This document shows positions 1-8,107 of a stretch of 64,000 nt of DNA, piece after piece; position 1 is the stretch's first letter; each line of letters starts with the position of its first letter. Source of the DNA: JBIYSM02 sp044759095 (lineage in GTDB: Bacteria > Bacillota > Bacilli > Brevibacillales > Brevibacillaceae); NCBI RefSeq assembly GCF_044759095.2, contig NZ_JBIYSM020000013.1, positions 1 through 64,000 on the forward strand. The letters are read 5' to 3'. A program made the position numbers and the translations under genes. The notes under the pieces were generated by a model. The model ran no database searches, had not been told where the DNA came from, and worked only from the letters and a program-made list of their open reading frames with translations.

Positions 1-61
1 GGATTGGTTCAGGGAGAAGGGTATCCCACAATGTGATTTGCTCGTTACGAAGTTTTAACAT
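1..61 (-). CDS. Transposase, N-terminal 20 codons (runs off window)
   Basis: The frame opens with ATG at 61, preceded by a good ribosome binding site (GAGGTGAGC), and reads MLKLRNEQITLWDTLLPEPI before leaving the window. This start resembles the N-terminus of DDE transposases of the InsH-like type, which begin with a short 'RNEQ..LWD..LP' segment. The family assignment rests on memory of the motif and only 20 residues, so it is tentative. The inverted repeat upstream (120-187) and the damaged repeat B1 next to it support an insertion sequence edge. Confidence 0.5.
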   Translation of the reverse strand, partial: MLKLRNEQITLWDTLLPEPI

Positions 62-227
62 AATCGCTCACCTCAAAAAGGATTTTCGAGGAGCACTGTT
101 GAATTTCTTTATGAAGAAAGGAATTCAGTCCCTCTTTTTGGATGTATTGCCTCGACAACACTACTTCCATTTAGAGAGCTGAATTCCTTTTGTTTTTGAC
201 TTACCCCAGGAATTTTTCAGGGGAAAC
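62..227. mobile_element. Probable insertion sequence end with inverted repeat
   Basis: This segment lies between the transposase start and repeat B1. It contains a 9-bp inverted repeat, GGAATTCAG at 120-128 and CTGAATTCC at 179-187, and a near-palindrome CCCC...GGGG at about 204-222. B1 matches its sister copies only from position 228 rightward, so the foreign sequence appears to begin there. A true terminal inverted repeat cannot be proven because the other end is outside the window. Confidence 0.4.
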
Positions 228-312
228 TAGCTAACGCTGGTGTCGGCTGGGGCCCCGAACACGATCCTAGCGGCTGTATTGGATGTCGATTTTTATAAAT
301 TCCTATGTACTT
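228..312 (-). repeat. Repeat B copy 1 (B1), damaged at one arm
   Basis: B1 shares with B2 and B3 the loop core AGCTAACGCT, the arm GTCGGCTGGG, the GGGGCCCCGAAC block and the tail up to ATAAATTC (plus-strand view). The other stem arm is missing and replaced by the insertion-sequence-like edge. It sits directly 3' of the riboflavin operon terminator, the same placement as B2-B4. Confidence 0.85.
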
Positions 313-313
313 A

Positions 314-345
314 CAAAAAACAGGAGCCCCTGAGGACTCCTGTTT
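314..345 (-). terminator. Terminator of the riboflavin operon
   Basis: On the minus strand an ACAGGAG/CTCCTGT stem closes a short loop and is followed by six T. It lies 9 bases after the ribH stop. Confidence 0.9.
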
Positions 346-353
346 TCGTGATA

Positions 354-815
354 TTAAAACTGCCGGCTCAGATTAGCCATCTCGATGGCGGAGGCAGCCG
401 CCTCCCATCCTTTGTTGCCCGCCTTTGTACCGGCGCGCTCGATCGCCTGCTCAATGGTATCAGTGGTGAGGACACCGAAAATGGTGGGAATTCCTGTGGT
501 CAAGGCGACGGAAGCCACTCCTTTGGCGCATTCACTGCAGACGTAATCGAAGTGCGGAGTCGAGCCGCGAATCACTGTACCCAGCGTCACGACGGCATCG
601 TATTTGCCCGATTCCGCCATCCTTTTGGCGATCAGCGGCAGCTCGAATGCACCAGGCACCCACGCCAGTTCCACGTCTTCCTCGTTCACTCCATGCCGTT
701 TCAATGCGTCAAGCGCGCCTCCAACCAGCTTGCTGACAATAAACTCGTTAAATCGGCTGGCCACAATCCCAACCCGCAATCCCGTACCTACCAGATTTCC
801 CTCGTATATTTTCAT
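354..815 (-). CDS. ribH: 6,7-dimethyl-8-ribityllumazine synthase
   Basis: RibH condenses 5-amino-6-ribitylamino-uracil with 3,4-dihydroxy-2-butanone 4-phosphate to give 6,7-dimethyl-8-ribityllumazine. The 153-residue length is typical. The N-terminus MKIYEGNLVGTGLRVGIVAS, the PGAFELPL segment and the TLGTVIRGSTPHFDYVC stretch with the catalytic histidine are family hallmarks. It is the last gene of the operon, 7 bases after ribBA, and a terminator follows. Expression should follow the upstream FMN riboswitch. Confidence 0.97.
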   Translation of the reverse strand: MKIYEGNLVGTGLRVGIVASRFNEFIVSKLVGGALDALKRHGVNEEDVELAWVPGAFELPLIAKRMAESGKYDAVVTLGTVIRGSTPHFDYVCSECAKGVASVALTTGIPTIFGVLTTDTIEQAIERAGTKAGNKGWEAAASAIEMANLSRQF

Positions 816-822
816 CCTGTCC

Positions 823-2025
823 TCACTCCTTGATCAGTTGAAGCAGGTGTCCCAGCTTCTCGTGTTTGGTATGAAGATAATGCTTGTTGTGCGGCTGCTC
901 CTCCATTTGAATCGGGACCCGTTCCACCACCTGAAGGCCGTATCCGTCCAGTCCGCGGATTTTCCGCGGATTGTTGGTCAATAACCTGATTTTGCCGACA
1001 CCCAGGTCGCGGAGAATCTGCGCTCCAATCCCGTAGTCGCGCAAATCGGCGGGGAAGCCCAGTTTTTCGTTGGCCTCCACCGTATCGTAGCCTTCCTCCT
1101 GCAGCTTGTAGGCGCGCAGCTTGTTGATCAGACCGATGCCCCGCCCTTCCTGGCGCATGTAAAGCAGCACGCCTTTGCCGGCCTGTTCGATCTGCTGCAG
1201 GGCAGCGTGCAGCTGCGGGCCGCAGTCACAGCGAAGCGAGCCGAAAATATCTCCGGTCAGGCACTCGGAGTGAACGCGCACCAATACCGGTTCATCCGGC
1301 TTGATCTCTCCTTTGATCAGGGCGACGTGTTCTTTTTCATCCAGCTCATTGGTGTAGGCGGCAATGCGAAAATCGCCGTGGGTGCTGGGGAGCCGCACCT
1401 GGATTTCCTGTTTCACCAGGCTCTCCCTGGTCATCCGGTAGCGAATCAGGTCGGCGATCGAGATCAGCTTCAACCCGAATCGCTTCGCCATCTCCTTAAG
1501 CTGCGGCAATCGTGCCATGGAGCCGTCTTCGTTCATGATCTCGCAGATGACTCCAGCAGGAAATCCGCCCGCCAGTTTGGCCAGATCAACTGCTGCCTCG
1601 GTATGGCCCGCTCTGCGCAGGACACCCCCGCTTTTGGCGACAAGCGGAAAAATGTGACCGGGCTGGCGAAAATCTTCCGCCTTTTTCGTCTCATCCATCA
1701 TCGCCAGAATCGTGCGGGACCGCTCATGCGCCGAAATGCCGGTGTGGGTACCGATCTCATCGATGGAGACGGTAAACGCTGTCCCCTGCCGGTCGGTGTT
1801 TACATCCACCATCGGCTTCAACTGCAGACGGGCAGCGTGCTCTTCCGTTATCGGCACGCAGACCAGCCCTCTGCCGTGGGTTACCATAAAGTTTACCATC
1901 TCCGGTGTGGCAGCCTCTGCCATGCAAACCAGGTCGCCTTCGTTTTCCCGGTCTTCATCGTCCACGACAATGATCGCTTTCCCCTGCTTCAAATCTTCCA
2001 ACGCCGCTTCAATGGTATCCAGCAT
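823..2025 (-). CDS. ribBA: Bifunctional 3,4-DHBP synthase / GTP cyclohydrolase II
   Basis: The protein makes both precursors of the riboflavin pathway. Residues 1-200 are the RibB domain (DDEDRENEGDL near residue 22 and HTEAAVDLAKLAG further on), which forms dihydroxybutanone phosphate from ribulose 5-phosphate. Residues 205-400 are the RibA domain (zinc site CLTGDIFGSLRCDCG, then MRQEGRGIGL), which opens GTP. The 400-residue length is the usual fused form. It sits between ribE and ribH in the order known from Bacillus subtilis. Confidence 0.97.
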   Translation of the reverse strand: MLDTIEAALEDLKQGKAIIVVDDEDRENEGDLVCMAEAATPEMVNFMVTHGRGLVCVPITEEHAARLQLKPMVDVNTDRQGTAFTVSIDEIGTHTGISAHERSRTILAMMDETKKAEDFRQPGHIFPLVAKSGGVLRRAGHTEAAVDLAKLAGGFPAGVICEIMNEDGSMARLPQLKEMAKRFGLKLISIADLIRYRMTRESLVKQEIQVRLPSTHGDFRIAAYTNELDEKEHVALIKGEIKPDEPVLVRVHSECLTGDIFGSLRCDCGPQLHAALQQIEQAGKGVLLYMRQEGRGIGLINKLRAYKLQEEGYDTVEANEKLGFPADLRDYGIGAQILRDLGVGKIRLLTNNPRKIRGLDGYGLQVVERVPIQMEEQPHNKHYLHTKHEKLGHLLQLIKE

Positions 2026-2049
2026 AACCGCTCCTCCCTTTCCTCTCTT

Positions 2050-2709
2050 TTACAGAAACCCGTTTTCCCGCAGGACCTCCATGGTAAGCCCTGTCGCTTC
2101 GGATGGGTGTTGCTCGGTTGTTTTCCATCCCATTAACCGCTCGACGTATTTGCCAATCACGTCGCACTCCAGATTGACGAGATCACCGGGATGCTTTCCC
2201 TGCATATTGGTATGGGAGAGCGTATGGGGAATGATCGAGATCGTGAAGCCTGCAGCCGTTACGTCAACCAGGGTCAAACTGATGCCGTCCACCGCCACCG
2301 AGCCGCGCGGCACCATGTACTTGAGCAGATCGGCGCCTGCTTTGATCCGAAATAATACGGCGTTGGCATGAGGCTCCCGCGAAACGATTTCACCCGTCCC
2401 GTCCACATGGCCGGAAACGATATGCCCGCCAAAGCGGTCACCCAGCCTCATGGCCCGCTCCAGATTGATCGTCTCGCCCCGTTTTAAGCGACCGAGGTTC
2501 GTCTTTTTCATGGTTTCCGGCATCACATCAGCAGTGAAGTGAGCGGAGGAAAATGAGGTGACCGTCAAGCAAACGCCGTTTACCGCGATGCTGTCGCCGA
2601 GCTGCACTCCTTTCAACACCTTGTCTGCCTTGATCAAAAGCTTGCTTGCGACAGAATTGCCCGTCACGTTCTCCAGCACGCCCAATTCTTCCACGATCCC
2701 CGTAAACAA
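2050..2709 (-). CDS. ribE: Riboflavin synthase alpha chain
   Basis: RibE dismutates two lumazine molecules to riboflavin. The start MFTGIVEELG is the family signature. Two lumazine-binding repeats of about 90 residues each are visible, the second beginning near FGGHIVSGHVDGTGEI. At 219 residues it is full length. It is separated from ribD by 4 bases, so the two are probably translationally coupled. Confidence 0.97.
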   Translation of the reverse strand: MFTGIVEELGVLENVTGNSVASKLLIKADKVLKGVQLGDSIAVNGVCLTVTSFSSAHFTADVMPETMKKTNLGRLKRGETINLERAMRLGDRFGGHIVSGHVDGTGEIVSREPHANAVLFRIKAGADLLKYMVPRGSVAVDGISLTLVDVTAAGFTISIIPHTLSHTNMQGKHPGDLVNLECDVIGKYVERLMGWKTTEQHPSEATGLTMEVLRENGFL

Positions 2710-2713
2710 TGGA

Positions 2714-3844
2714 CTACACCTCCCTGTTTCCCTTCGTCTGTTCCGAAGCCCATACCGGGTACCCGCTGATGCGGATATCCCGTTCGCCCACCTGTTCCAG
2801 CTCCATATCCCGAAGCAGGACAGCGTCTCCCATCAGATCGATGCCTGTCCCGCCAATCGGCGTTGGAGCAGAGCCACCTCCCACCAGCTTCATCGATACG
2901 TAGCTGATGATTTTCTGGATCGCCTGCGCTTGAAGGAACGCACCGTTAACAGCGGCCCCGCCTTCCACCAAGAGAGAGGTGATTCCCCGCTGACCCAGCG
3001 TTGCCAGCACTTGTTCGATCGGCAGCTTCTTCTCCGCCTCCAGCGAGATGACCTGTACGCCCTTGGCTGCAAGCGCCGCTTTTTTCTCCAGGGAGGCCTG
3101 CTGTGCCGTGAAAATCCACGTTGGCGCTTTTTCATCCGAAACCACACGCGCTGTCAGCGGAATGCGCAGATGCGTGTCGAGGATCACGCGGACGGGCTGC
3201 TTCCCGGTTTCCGCCTGATCGAGTCGCACGGTCAGCGCCGGGTCGTCGGCAATGACGGTATTGACTCCCACCAGAATGGCGTCATGCTGTCGCCGCAGCT
3301 CATGCACCTGCTTTCGCGCCTCCTCGCCGGTAATCCAGCGGCTGTGTCCCGTTTGTGTCGCGATTTTGCCGTCGAGCGTGCTCGCCGTTTTCACCGTCAC
3401 AAACGGGCGACCCGTCGTAATGTAGTGAAAAAACACCTCGTTCACACGGCGGGCTTCCGCTTCCAATACGCCAACGGTTACCTCCAGCCCCGCTTCCCGC
3501 AGACGCGCCGCTCCCCGCCCCGCCACCAGCGGATTTGGGTCAAGCACCGCAATCACGACTCGGGAAATGCCAGCTGCGATCACCGCGTCCACACACGGCG
3601 GCGTTCGCCCGTGATGGCTGCACGGCTCCAGCGTGACATAGATCACCGCTCCTTTTGCCTTTTCGCCAGCCATCCGCAGCGCGTGGACCTCCGCATGCGG
3701 CTCACCCGCTCTCAAATGCGCCCCCATTCCAACGATGATGCCGTCTTTTACCACGACGGCCCCGACCATCGGGTTGGGACTGGTTTGTCCAGCCGTCCCT
3801 TTCGCCAATTGAAGCGCCAGCGACATATAATGGATGTCGTTCAA
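2714..3844 (-). CDS. ribD: Bifunctional pyrimidine deaminase/reductase
   Basis: RibD carries out deamination and then reduction of the GTP cyclohydrolase II product. The N-terminal deaminase domain (about residues 1-145) shows the zinc ligands in HAEVHAL and PCSHHGRTPPC. The C-terminal reductase domain (about 150-376) begins at RPFVTVKTASTLDGKIA and carries the LLVEGG motif. It is the first gene of the operon, with the riboswitch terminator about 20 bases upstream of its start. Confidence 0.97.
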   Translation of the reverse strand: MNDIHYMSLALQLAKGTAGQTSPNPMVGAVVVKDGIIVGMGAHLRAGEPHAEVHALRMAGEKAKGAVIYVTLEPCSHHGRTPPCVDAVIAAGISRVVIAVLDPNPLVAGRGAARLREAGLEVTVGVLEAEARRVNEVFFHYITTGRPFVTVKTASTLDGKIATQTGHSRWITGEEARKQVHELRRQHDAILVGVNTVIADDPALTVRLDQAETGKQPVRVILDTHLRIPLTARVVSDEKAPTWIFTAQQASLEKKAALAAKGVQVISLEAEKKLPIEQVLATLGQRGITSLLVEGGAAVNGAFLQAQAIQKIISYVSMKLVGGGSAPTPIGGTGIDLMGDAVLLRDMELEQVGERDIRISGYPVWASEQTKGNREV

Positions 3845-3865
3845 CTGCCATCTCCCTTTCCCAAA

Positions 3866-3898
3866 TAAAAAACGCCCTTGAATCTGAAATCAGGGCAT
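3866..3898 (-). terminator. Riboswitch-controlled terminator before ribD
   Basis: The minus strand carries a GCCCT/AGGGC hairpin followed by GTTTTTTAT, between the FMN aptamer and ribD. Its position makes it the likely expression platform: FMN binding would favour termination here. A GCCAAT/ATTGGC pairing just upstream may belong to the alternative fold. Confidence 0.85.
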
Positions 3899-3956
3899 AG
3901 GGAAATAAGCCTGATGATTGCCAATTTTTACGAAAAGATTGGCTATCAAAGGCTGT

Positions 3957-4101
3957 CTCACCTTCTCCCATCCGGACTGTACCGTCGGCCCTGGAATCGC
4001 ACCAAGTCAGTCGCTGACACACCTTGCCTGTCAACGAGTCGCGGGCTCAGACTACACGTCATCACCGCCGGTCGGGAATTTCACCCTGCCCTGAAGGTTG
4101 T
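3957..4101 (-). promoter_or_regulatory. FMN riboswitch (RFN element)
   Basis: Read on the minus strand, the segment holds the conserved RFN blocks in order: CTTCAGGGCAGGGTG, AATTCCCGACCGGCGG, AGCCCGCGA, GGTGCGATTCCAGGGCCGAC and GTACAGTCCGGATGGGAGAA. All six helices can be drawn. It precedes ribD and a terminator, the classical arrangement for FMN-controlled riboflavin synthesis. Confidence 0.97.
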
Positions 4102-4117
4102 TATGAAGTTTCAAACA

Positions 4118-4126
4118 TTATAACAC
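4118..4126 (-). promoter_or_regulatory. Extended -10 promoter of the riboflavin operon
   Basis: The minus strand shows TGTTATAAT, a perfect TATAAT with an upstream TG, about 17 bases before the first RFN helix. No convincing -35 box is seen, consistent with an extended -10 promoter. Confidence 0.65.
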
Positions 4127-4257
4127 GATTGACGATCCAGGGGACACTTTTTCATTTTCGGGAAGTACATGCCTATGTTTTATCATGCGGTACATGAACA
4201 ATTGGGCACGGCTTCGACGAGCGCGGGGGTTTTCCCGACACCCTGATTTCACTCAAT

Positions 4258-4294
4258 CAAAAAACCTCTGCCGCATCCTTTCTACGGCAGAGGG
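4258..4294 (-). terminator. Terminator of the TRAP/CoA-transferase operon
   Basis: A CCTCTGCCG/CGGCAGAGG stem on the minus strand is followed by six T, 6 bases after the dctM stop. The stretch from here to 4118 holds only the rib promoter region. Confidence 0.9.
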
Positions 4295-4299
4295 GGACG

Positions 4300-5574
4300 T
4301 TATTTCACTTCATCGACTAACCACGTCGTGAGTTCCGGGAAGAGCGAGAGCAGCACGATGAACAAAAGCATGATGACAGCGTACGGCATCGCTCCCCTGA
4401 CGATGGTGGCGATTGGCGTGTTGGGATCGATACCTTTTAAGACGAACAGGTTCAGTCCCACCGGCGGCGAAATCAGCGCCAGCTCCATGTTGACCACCAT
4501 GATGATGGCAAACCAGATCGGGTCAAACCCAAGCGACGTGATGATCGGATAGAGAATCGGCAGCGTGATTACGAGTATCGAGACGGTCTCCAGGAAACAG
4601 CCGAGCACGAGCAACAGCAGGTTGATCAGGATGAAGATCACCCAGCGGGAAACCTCCCACGAGGTTGCCAAATCGGTCAGCATTTGCGGGATCTGCAGCG
4701 ATGTTAGAATAAACCCGAACAGCATGGCGCCCACAATGATAAACAAGATCATGGCATTGGTGGCTACGGTGGAGAGGAGGATCTTCTTCAGATTCTCCAG
4801 CGTCAGGCTACGGTAAACCAACCAAGCGATGAGAAAGCTGAACACCACGCCAGCCGCTGCCGCTTCCGTCGGCGTAAAGATTCCGGTGTAGATGCCGCCG
4901 ATGATCAGCGTAGGCATCATCAGACCCCAAATCGCCTTGCGGGAGGCCTGCCAACGCTCCGGCCAGCTTGCCGGCTCATCCTTGATATGCCGTAATTTCC
5001 AGGACGCGTACACCATAAAAATCAACAGCAGCAGGATGCCCGGAACGACACCCGCGATGAAGAGTTTGCCCACCGACTCTCCAGTGACGGATCCGTAGAT
5101 AATCATCGGCACACTGGGCGGAATCAAAATGCCCAGCGTCCCCCCGGCTGCAAGCAAGCCGAGCACGCTTTTCCGATCGTAGCCGCGGGCTGTCATCTCC
5201 GGGATGGCCACCGTTCCGATCGTCACCGCAGTGGCGACGCTGGAACCGGAAATGGCAGCAAAGATTCCGCAGCAGGTCAAGGTAGCCAGGCCAAGCCCTC
5301 CCGGCAGGTGACGAAGCCATTTGCTCGCCATGTCGTACAATTCCCTGCCCACTCCGCTGAACAGCAAGATCTGACTCATCAGGACGTACATCGGCAACGC
5401 GCTGACGGTGAAATCATCCAACGCTTTGTAGGCGATGATCGGGAGCTGGCTTAATCCCAGCGCACCGCCGTTGAACCAGTACAAACCGATGGCTGCCAGC
5501 AGGGACAGCGCAAACGCCACCGGCAAACCGATCAGCAGCAGAGAGGCCATTCCCCCCGCGAAGAACAGACTCAT
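4300..5574 (-). CDS. dctM: TRAP transporter large permease (DctM)
   Basis: DctM is the large membrane subunit of a tripartite ATP-independent periplasmic-type transporter, driven by an ion gradient. The 424 residues form about 12 hydrophobic segments. Family motifs include GSSVATAVTIGTVAIPEM and the GGTLGILIPPSVPMIIYG stretch. It overlaps dctQ by 4 bases and is the last gene of the operon. The substrate is inferred only from neighbours: a branched dicarboxylate that is activated to a CoA ester and cleaved. Confidence 0.93.
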   Translation of the reverse strand: MSLFFAGGMASLLLIGLPVAFALSLLAAIGLYWFNGGALGLSQLPIIAYKALDDFTVSALPMYVLMSQILLFSGVGRELYDMASKWLRHLPGGLGLATLTCCGIFAAISGSSVATAVTIGTVAIPEMTARGYDRKSVLGLLAAGGTLGILIPPSVPMIIYGSVTGESVGKLFIAGVVPGILLLLIFMVYASWKLRHIKDEPASWPERWQASRKAIWGLMMPTLIIGGIYTGIFTPTEAAAAGVVFSFLIAWLVYRSLTLENLKKILLSTVATNAMILFIIVGAMLFGFILTSLQIPQMLTDLATSWEVSRWVIFILINLLLLVLGCFLETVSILVITLPILYPIITSLGFDPIWFAIIMVVNMELALISPPVGLNLFVLKGIDPNTPIATIVRGAMPYAVIMLLFIVLLSLFPELTTWLVDEVK

Positions 5575-6089
5575 ATGGCTTCCCCTCCTTCCTTCCCATC
5601 CTTTCCCTGCGCGTAGTCAACCAGTTGAAGAAGAAAGGCAAAGCAGAGCAACGTTCCGCCGATCGGCAGCAGCATCTCCGGGATGTACATCGGAATGCGC
5701 AGCAGTGAAGCGGAGGTAAATCCGAGTTCCTTCGACTGCATCACGTGCTCCCAGCCAAACCAGGTAAACACGACAGAAAACAGCAGGCCCAACACACTGG
5801 AGACGATCAGCATGATTTTACGCACGTGCGCGGGTACGTTGTGCAGCAGCAGGTCTACTTTGATATGGGCGTCTTCCCGGAGCGCATAGGCCGCTCCCAC
5901 AAAACAACTGCCAATGATCGCGTAGATGGTCAGTTCTGTCGCCCAAGTCGTTGGTGCATTGAAAAGGAAACGGGACACAACCTCGTAAAAAATCATACCG
6001 GTTGTCAGGATGATGAACACGCCGGCCGCGATTCCTCCCCAGTAAATGATCTTGTCCAGCCCCCTGTACAACCATTGAAACAGCTTCAT
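5571..6089 (-). CDS. dctQ: TRAP transporter small permease (DctQ)
   Basis: The protein has four hydrophobic segments in 172 residues, as expected for the DctQ subunit that couples DctM to the binding protein. The start at 6089 (MKLFQWLYRG) is chosen because GGAGGAGG lies at proper distance; an ATG 27 bases upstream lacks such a site. The gene lies between dctP and dctM with short gaps. Confidence 0.9.
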   Translation of the reverse strand: MKLFQWLYRGLDKIIYWGGIAAGVFIILTTGMIFYEVVSRFLFNAPTTWATELTIYAIIGSCFVGAAYALREDAHIKVDLLLHNVPAHVRKIMLIVSSVLGLLFSVVFTWFGWEHVMQSKELGFTSASLLRIPMYIPEMLLPIGGTLLCFAFLLQLVDYAQGKDGKEGGEAI

Positions 6090-6115
6090 GTGCCTCCTCC
6101 GTTCACCGCTACTCA

Positions 6116-7186
6116 TTACTTGATTTTCTGCACGTCATCCAGCAGTTGTTTCCCCAGATCACCGGAGACTTTCAGGAATTCGTCCCAAGCCGGTTTGGCC
6201 GCTTCCTTCCAGAGCGGGATGTCGCTCTCCGGCACCACGTACACTTCCATTCCCTTTTCCTTGAGCTTTTCAGCCGTCGCTTTGTCTTCCTGTTCGGCCT
6301 GGCTGCGGATCCACTGCTCCGTCTCCTTGGCAGTGCTGGCAAGCAATTCTTGTGTCTTGGGCGGCAAGCCGTCCCAGAACTTCTTGTTAACCGCCAGCAA
6401 AAACTCCAGGTACGAGTAGTTGGCGATCGTCAAATACTTGGAAACCTCGTCGTACTTCCGCTGCAACATGGCGGTGGTTCCTGACGTCGCACCATCGATC
6501 GTTTTGCGCTGCAGCGCCATGTATACCTCTCCGGCCCCCATGAAAACAGGAGCGGCACCATACGCTTGAATCATCGCGGATGGAATCTGGCCGATGCTGC
6601 GGATCTTCAGTCCCTGGAAGTCCTCCGGTTTCGTCAGCGGTTTCACGTTATTGGCAAACTGCGCGTACCCGTAGTCGGCATACATCAATACCTTGGCACC
6701 CTTTTTCTCCATCTCCGCGTTCAGCTTGGTGCCGATCTCGCCGGACAGCGCCTTGCCTGCCAGATCATATGTAGGAAACGCGTACGGCACGTCAAAAATC
6801 CCCATCGCTGGAACGACTGACGCCCACAGCGTCGCGGAGTTGACTCCCATCTCCACGCCTCCTGTAAGAATGGCCTGGTTCATTTCCTTGTCACTCAGCA
6901 GTTGTCCGGCGGGGTACACCTGAATCTTCACATTGCCGCCGGAGCGCTCCGTCACTTTCTTGGCGAAGTCCTCCACTCCTCTGGAAATGTGGTGGTCCTG
7001 TGGAAGGTTATAAGCCAGGCGAATGGTTACCGGCTGATAACCCTCTCCGCCGGACGCGCTTCCGCTCTGGGCAGGTGTGGTTGTGCTTCCGCTTTGGGCA
7101 GGAGCCGCCGTACTTCCGCAACCGGCGAGCAAACTTCCTGCCAATCCTACTGTCAACAAAAGGCTGGTCCATTTCTTCATACTCAC
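6116..7186 (-). CDS. dctP: TRAP transporter substrate-binding lipoprotein (DctP)
   Basis: This is the extracytoplasmic solute receptor. Residues 1-22 form a lipoprotein signal with lipobox LLAGC, followed by a low-complexity Ala/Gln/Ser/Gly/Thr linker. The DctP fold begins near PVTIRLAYNLPQDHHISRG and includes the conserved arginine region of the FQGLKIRS segment that contacts substrate carboxylates. A GTG start at 7186 fits AAGGAGG best. The neighbours HMG-CoA-lyase-like and CoA-transferase suggest a dicarboxylate ligand. Confidence 0.93.
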   Translation of the reverse strand: MSMKKWTSLLLTVGLAGSLLAGCGSTAAPAQSGSTTTPAQSGSASGGEGYQPVTIRLAYNLPQDHHISRGVEDFAKKVTERSGGNVKIQVYPAGQLLSDKEMNQAILTGGVEMGVNSATLWASVVPAMGIFDVPYAFPTYDLAGKALSGEIGTKLNAEMEKKGAKVLMYADYGYAQFANNVKPLTKPEDFQGLKIRSIGQIPSAMIQAYGAAPVFMGAGEVYMALQRKTIDGATSGTTAMLQRKYDEVSKYLTIANYSYLEFLLAVNKKFWDGLPPKTQELLASTAKETEQWIRSQAEQEDKATAEKLKEKGMEVYVVPESDIPLWKEAAKPAWDEFLKVSGDLGKQLLDDVQKIK

Positions 7187-7198
7187 TGAAATTCCTCC

Positions 7199-8107
7199 TT
7201 AAAAGTGAAATGTTGGGTTCCATTTATCTTCCACCAGGCGAATTCTCCCGAGCGCTTTTCTCTGAGAGAGGCCTACCGCCAATTCAGAAGCGTCCAAAAG
7301 TTTTGAAAAATCAAGCCCTGTGCGAACCTTCATGCGCTCAAACAGATAGACGACATCCTCCGTTGCCACATTGCCCGCCGCTCCCGGAGCAAACGGACAT
7401 CCGCCCAGCCCTCCGACGGCGCTTTCGAACATGCGGATTCCCGCTGAATAAGCAGCATAGACATTGGCCAGAGCCAGCCCTCTGGTATCGTGCAAGTGAA
7501 CGGCGATCGGCACGCTTCCGGATATCTGCAGCACGCGGCTGCAAAGCTGAAACACCTGATCGGGCACCGCAATTCCAATGGTGTCGGCAATGCCGATTTC
7601 ATCCGCGCCCGCTTGCAATGCCCGTTCAACCAGGCGGATGACCTGTTCCTGGTCGATTCTCCCTTCAAACGGACAGCCAAAGCTGGTAGCGATGGAGAAG
7701 CGCACTTTGATCCCTTCCTGCTTGGCCTTTGCAACCAGTTGCTCAAACGCTCGGATATTCTCCTCGACGGTTTGATTGATATTGCGGGCGTTAAACGTCT
7801 CGCTTGCAGCCGATACCCAGTTAACCTCGTCCAGACGATGGGCGCGTGCCCGTTCAAAACCTTTTAGGTTGGGGACCAACGCACTCAGCGACACACCCTT
7901 CTCTTCCGACAGGGCTCCCATGATCTCCGCGGCATCCGCCATTTGCGGCACTCTCTGCGGGTGTACGTACGAGGTTGCCTCCAAGCGGTTGACCCCCGCC
8001 TCTATCAGCGTGCGAATCAGCTGCAGTTTTTTGTCCGTCGGAATGAACCCGGGCTCGTTTTGCAGTCCATCGCGAGGCCCTACCTCAATGATTGTAACGT
8101 CCCTCAT
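7199..8107 (-). CDS. Hydroxymethylglutaryl-CoA lyase-like enzyme
   Basis: The 302-residue TIM-barrel protein belongs to the HMGL-like family. It starts MRDVTIIEVGPRDGLQNEPG, has the ATSYVHPQRVPQMAD region, and carries the cysteine loop GGLGGCPFAPGAAGNVATED that is diagnostic of HMG-CoA lyases. The family cleaves HMG-CoA to acetoacetate and acetyl-CoA; related members cleave citramalyl-CoA-type esters. Its ATG directly abuts the stop of the CoA-transferase gene, so the two are probably translationally coupled. The exact substrate is an inference. Confidence 0.88.
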   Translation of the reverse strand: MRDVTIIEVGPRDGLQNEPGFIPTDKKLQLIRTLIEAGVNRLEATSYVHPQRVPQMADAAEIMGALSEEKGVSLSALVPNLKGFERARAHRLDEVNWVSAASETFNARNINQTVEENIRAFEQLVAKAKQEGIKVRFSIATSFGCPFEGRIDQEQVIRLVERALQAGADEIGIADTIGIAVPDQVFQLCSRVLQISGSVPIAVHLHDTRGLALANVYAAYSAGIRMFESAVGGLGGCPFAPGAAGNVATEDVVYLFERMKVRTGLDFSKLLDASELAVGLSQRKALGRIRLVEDKWNPTFHF

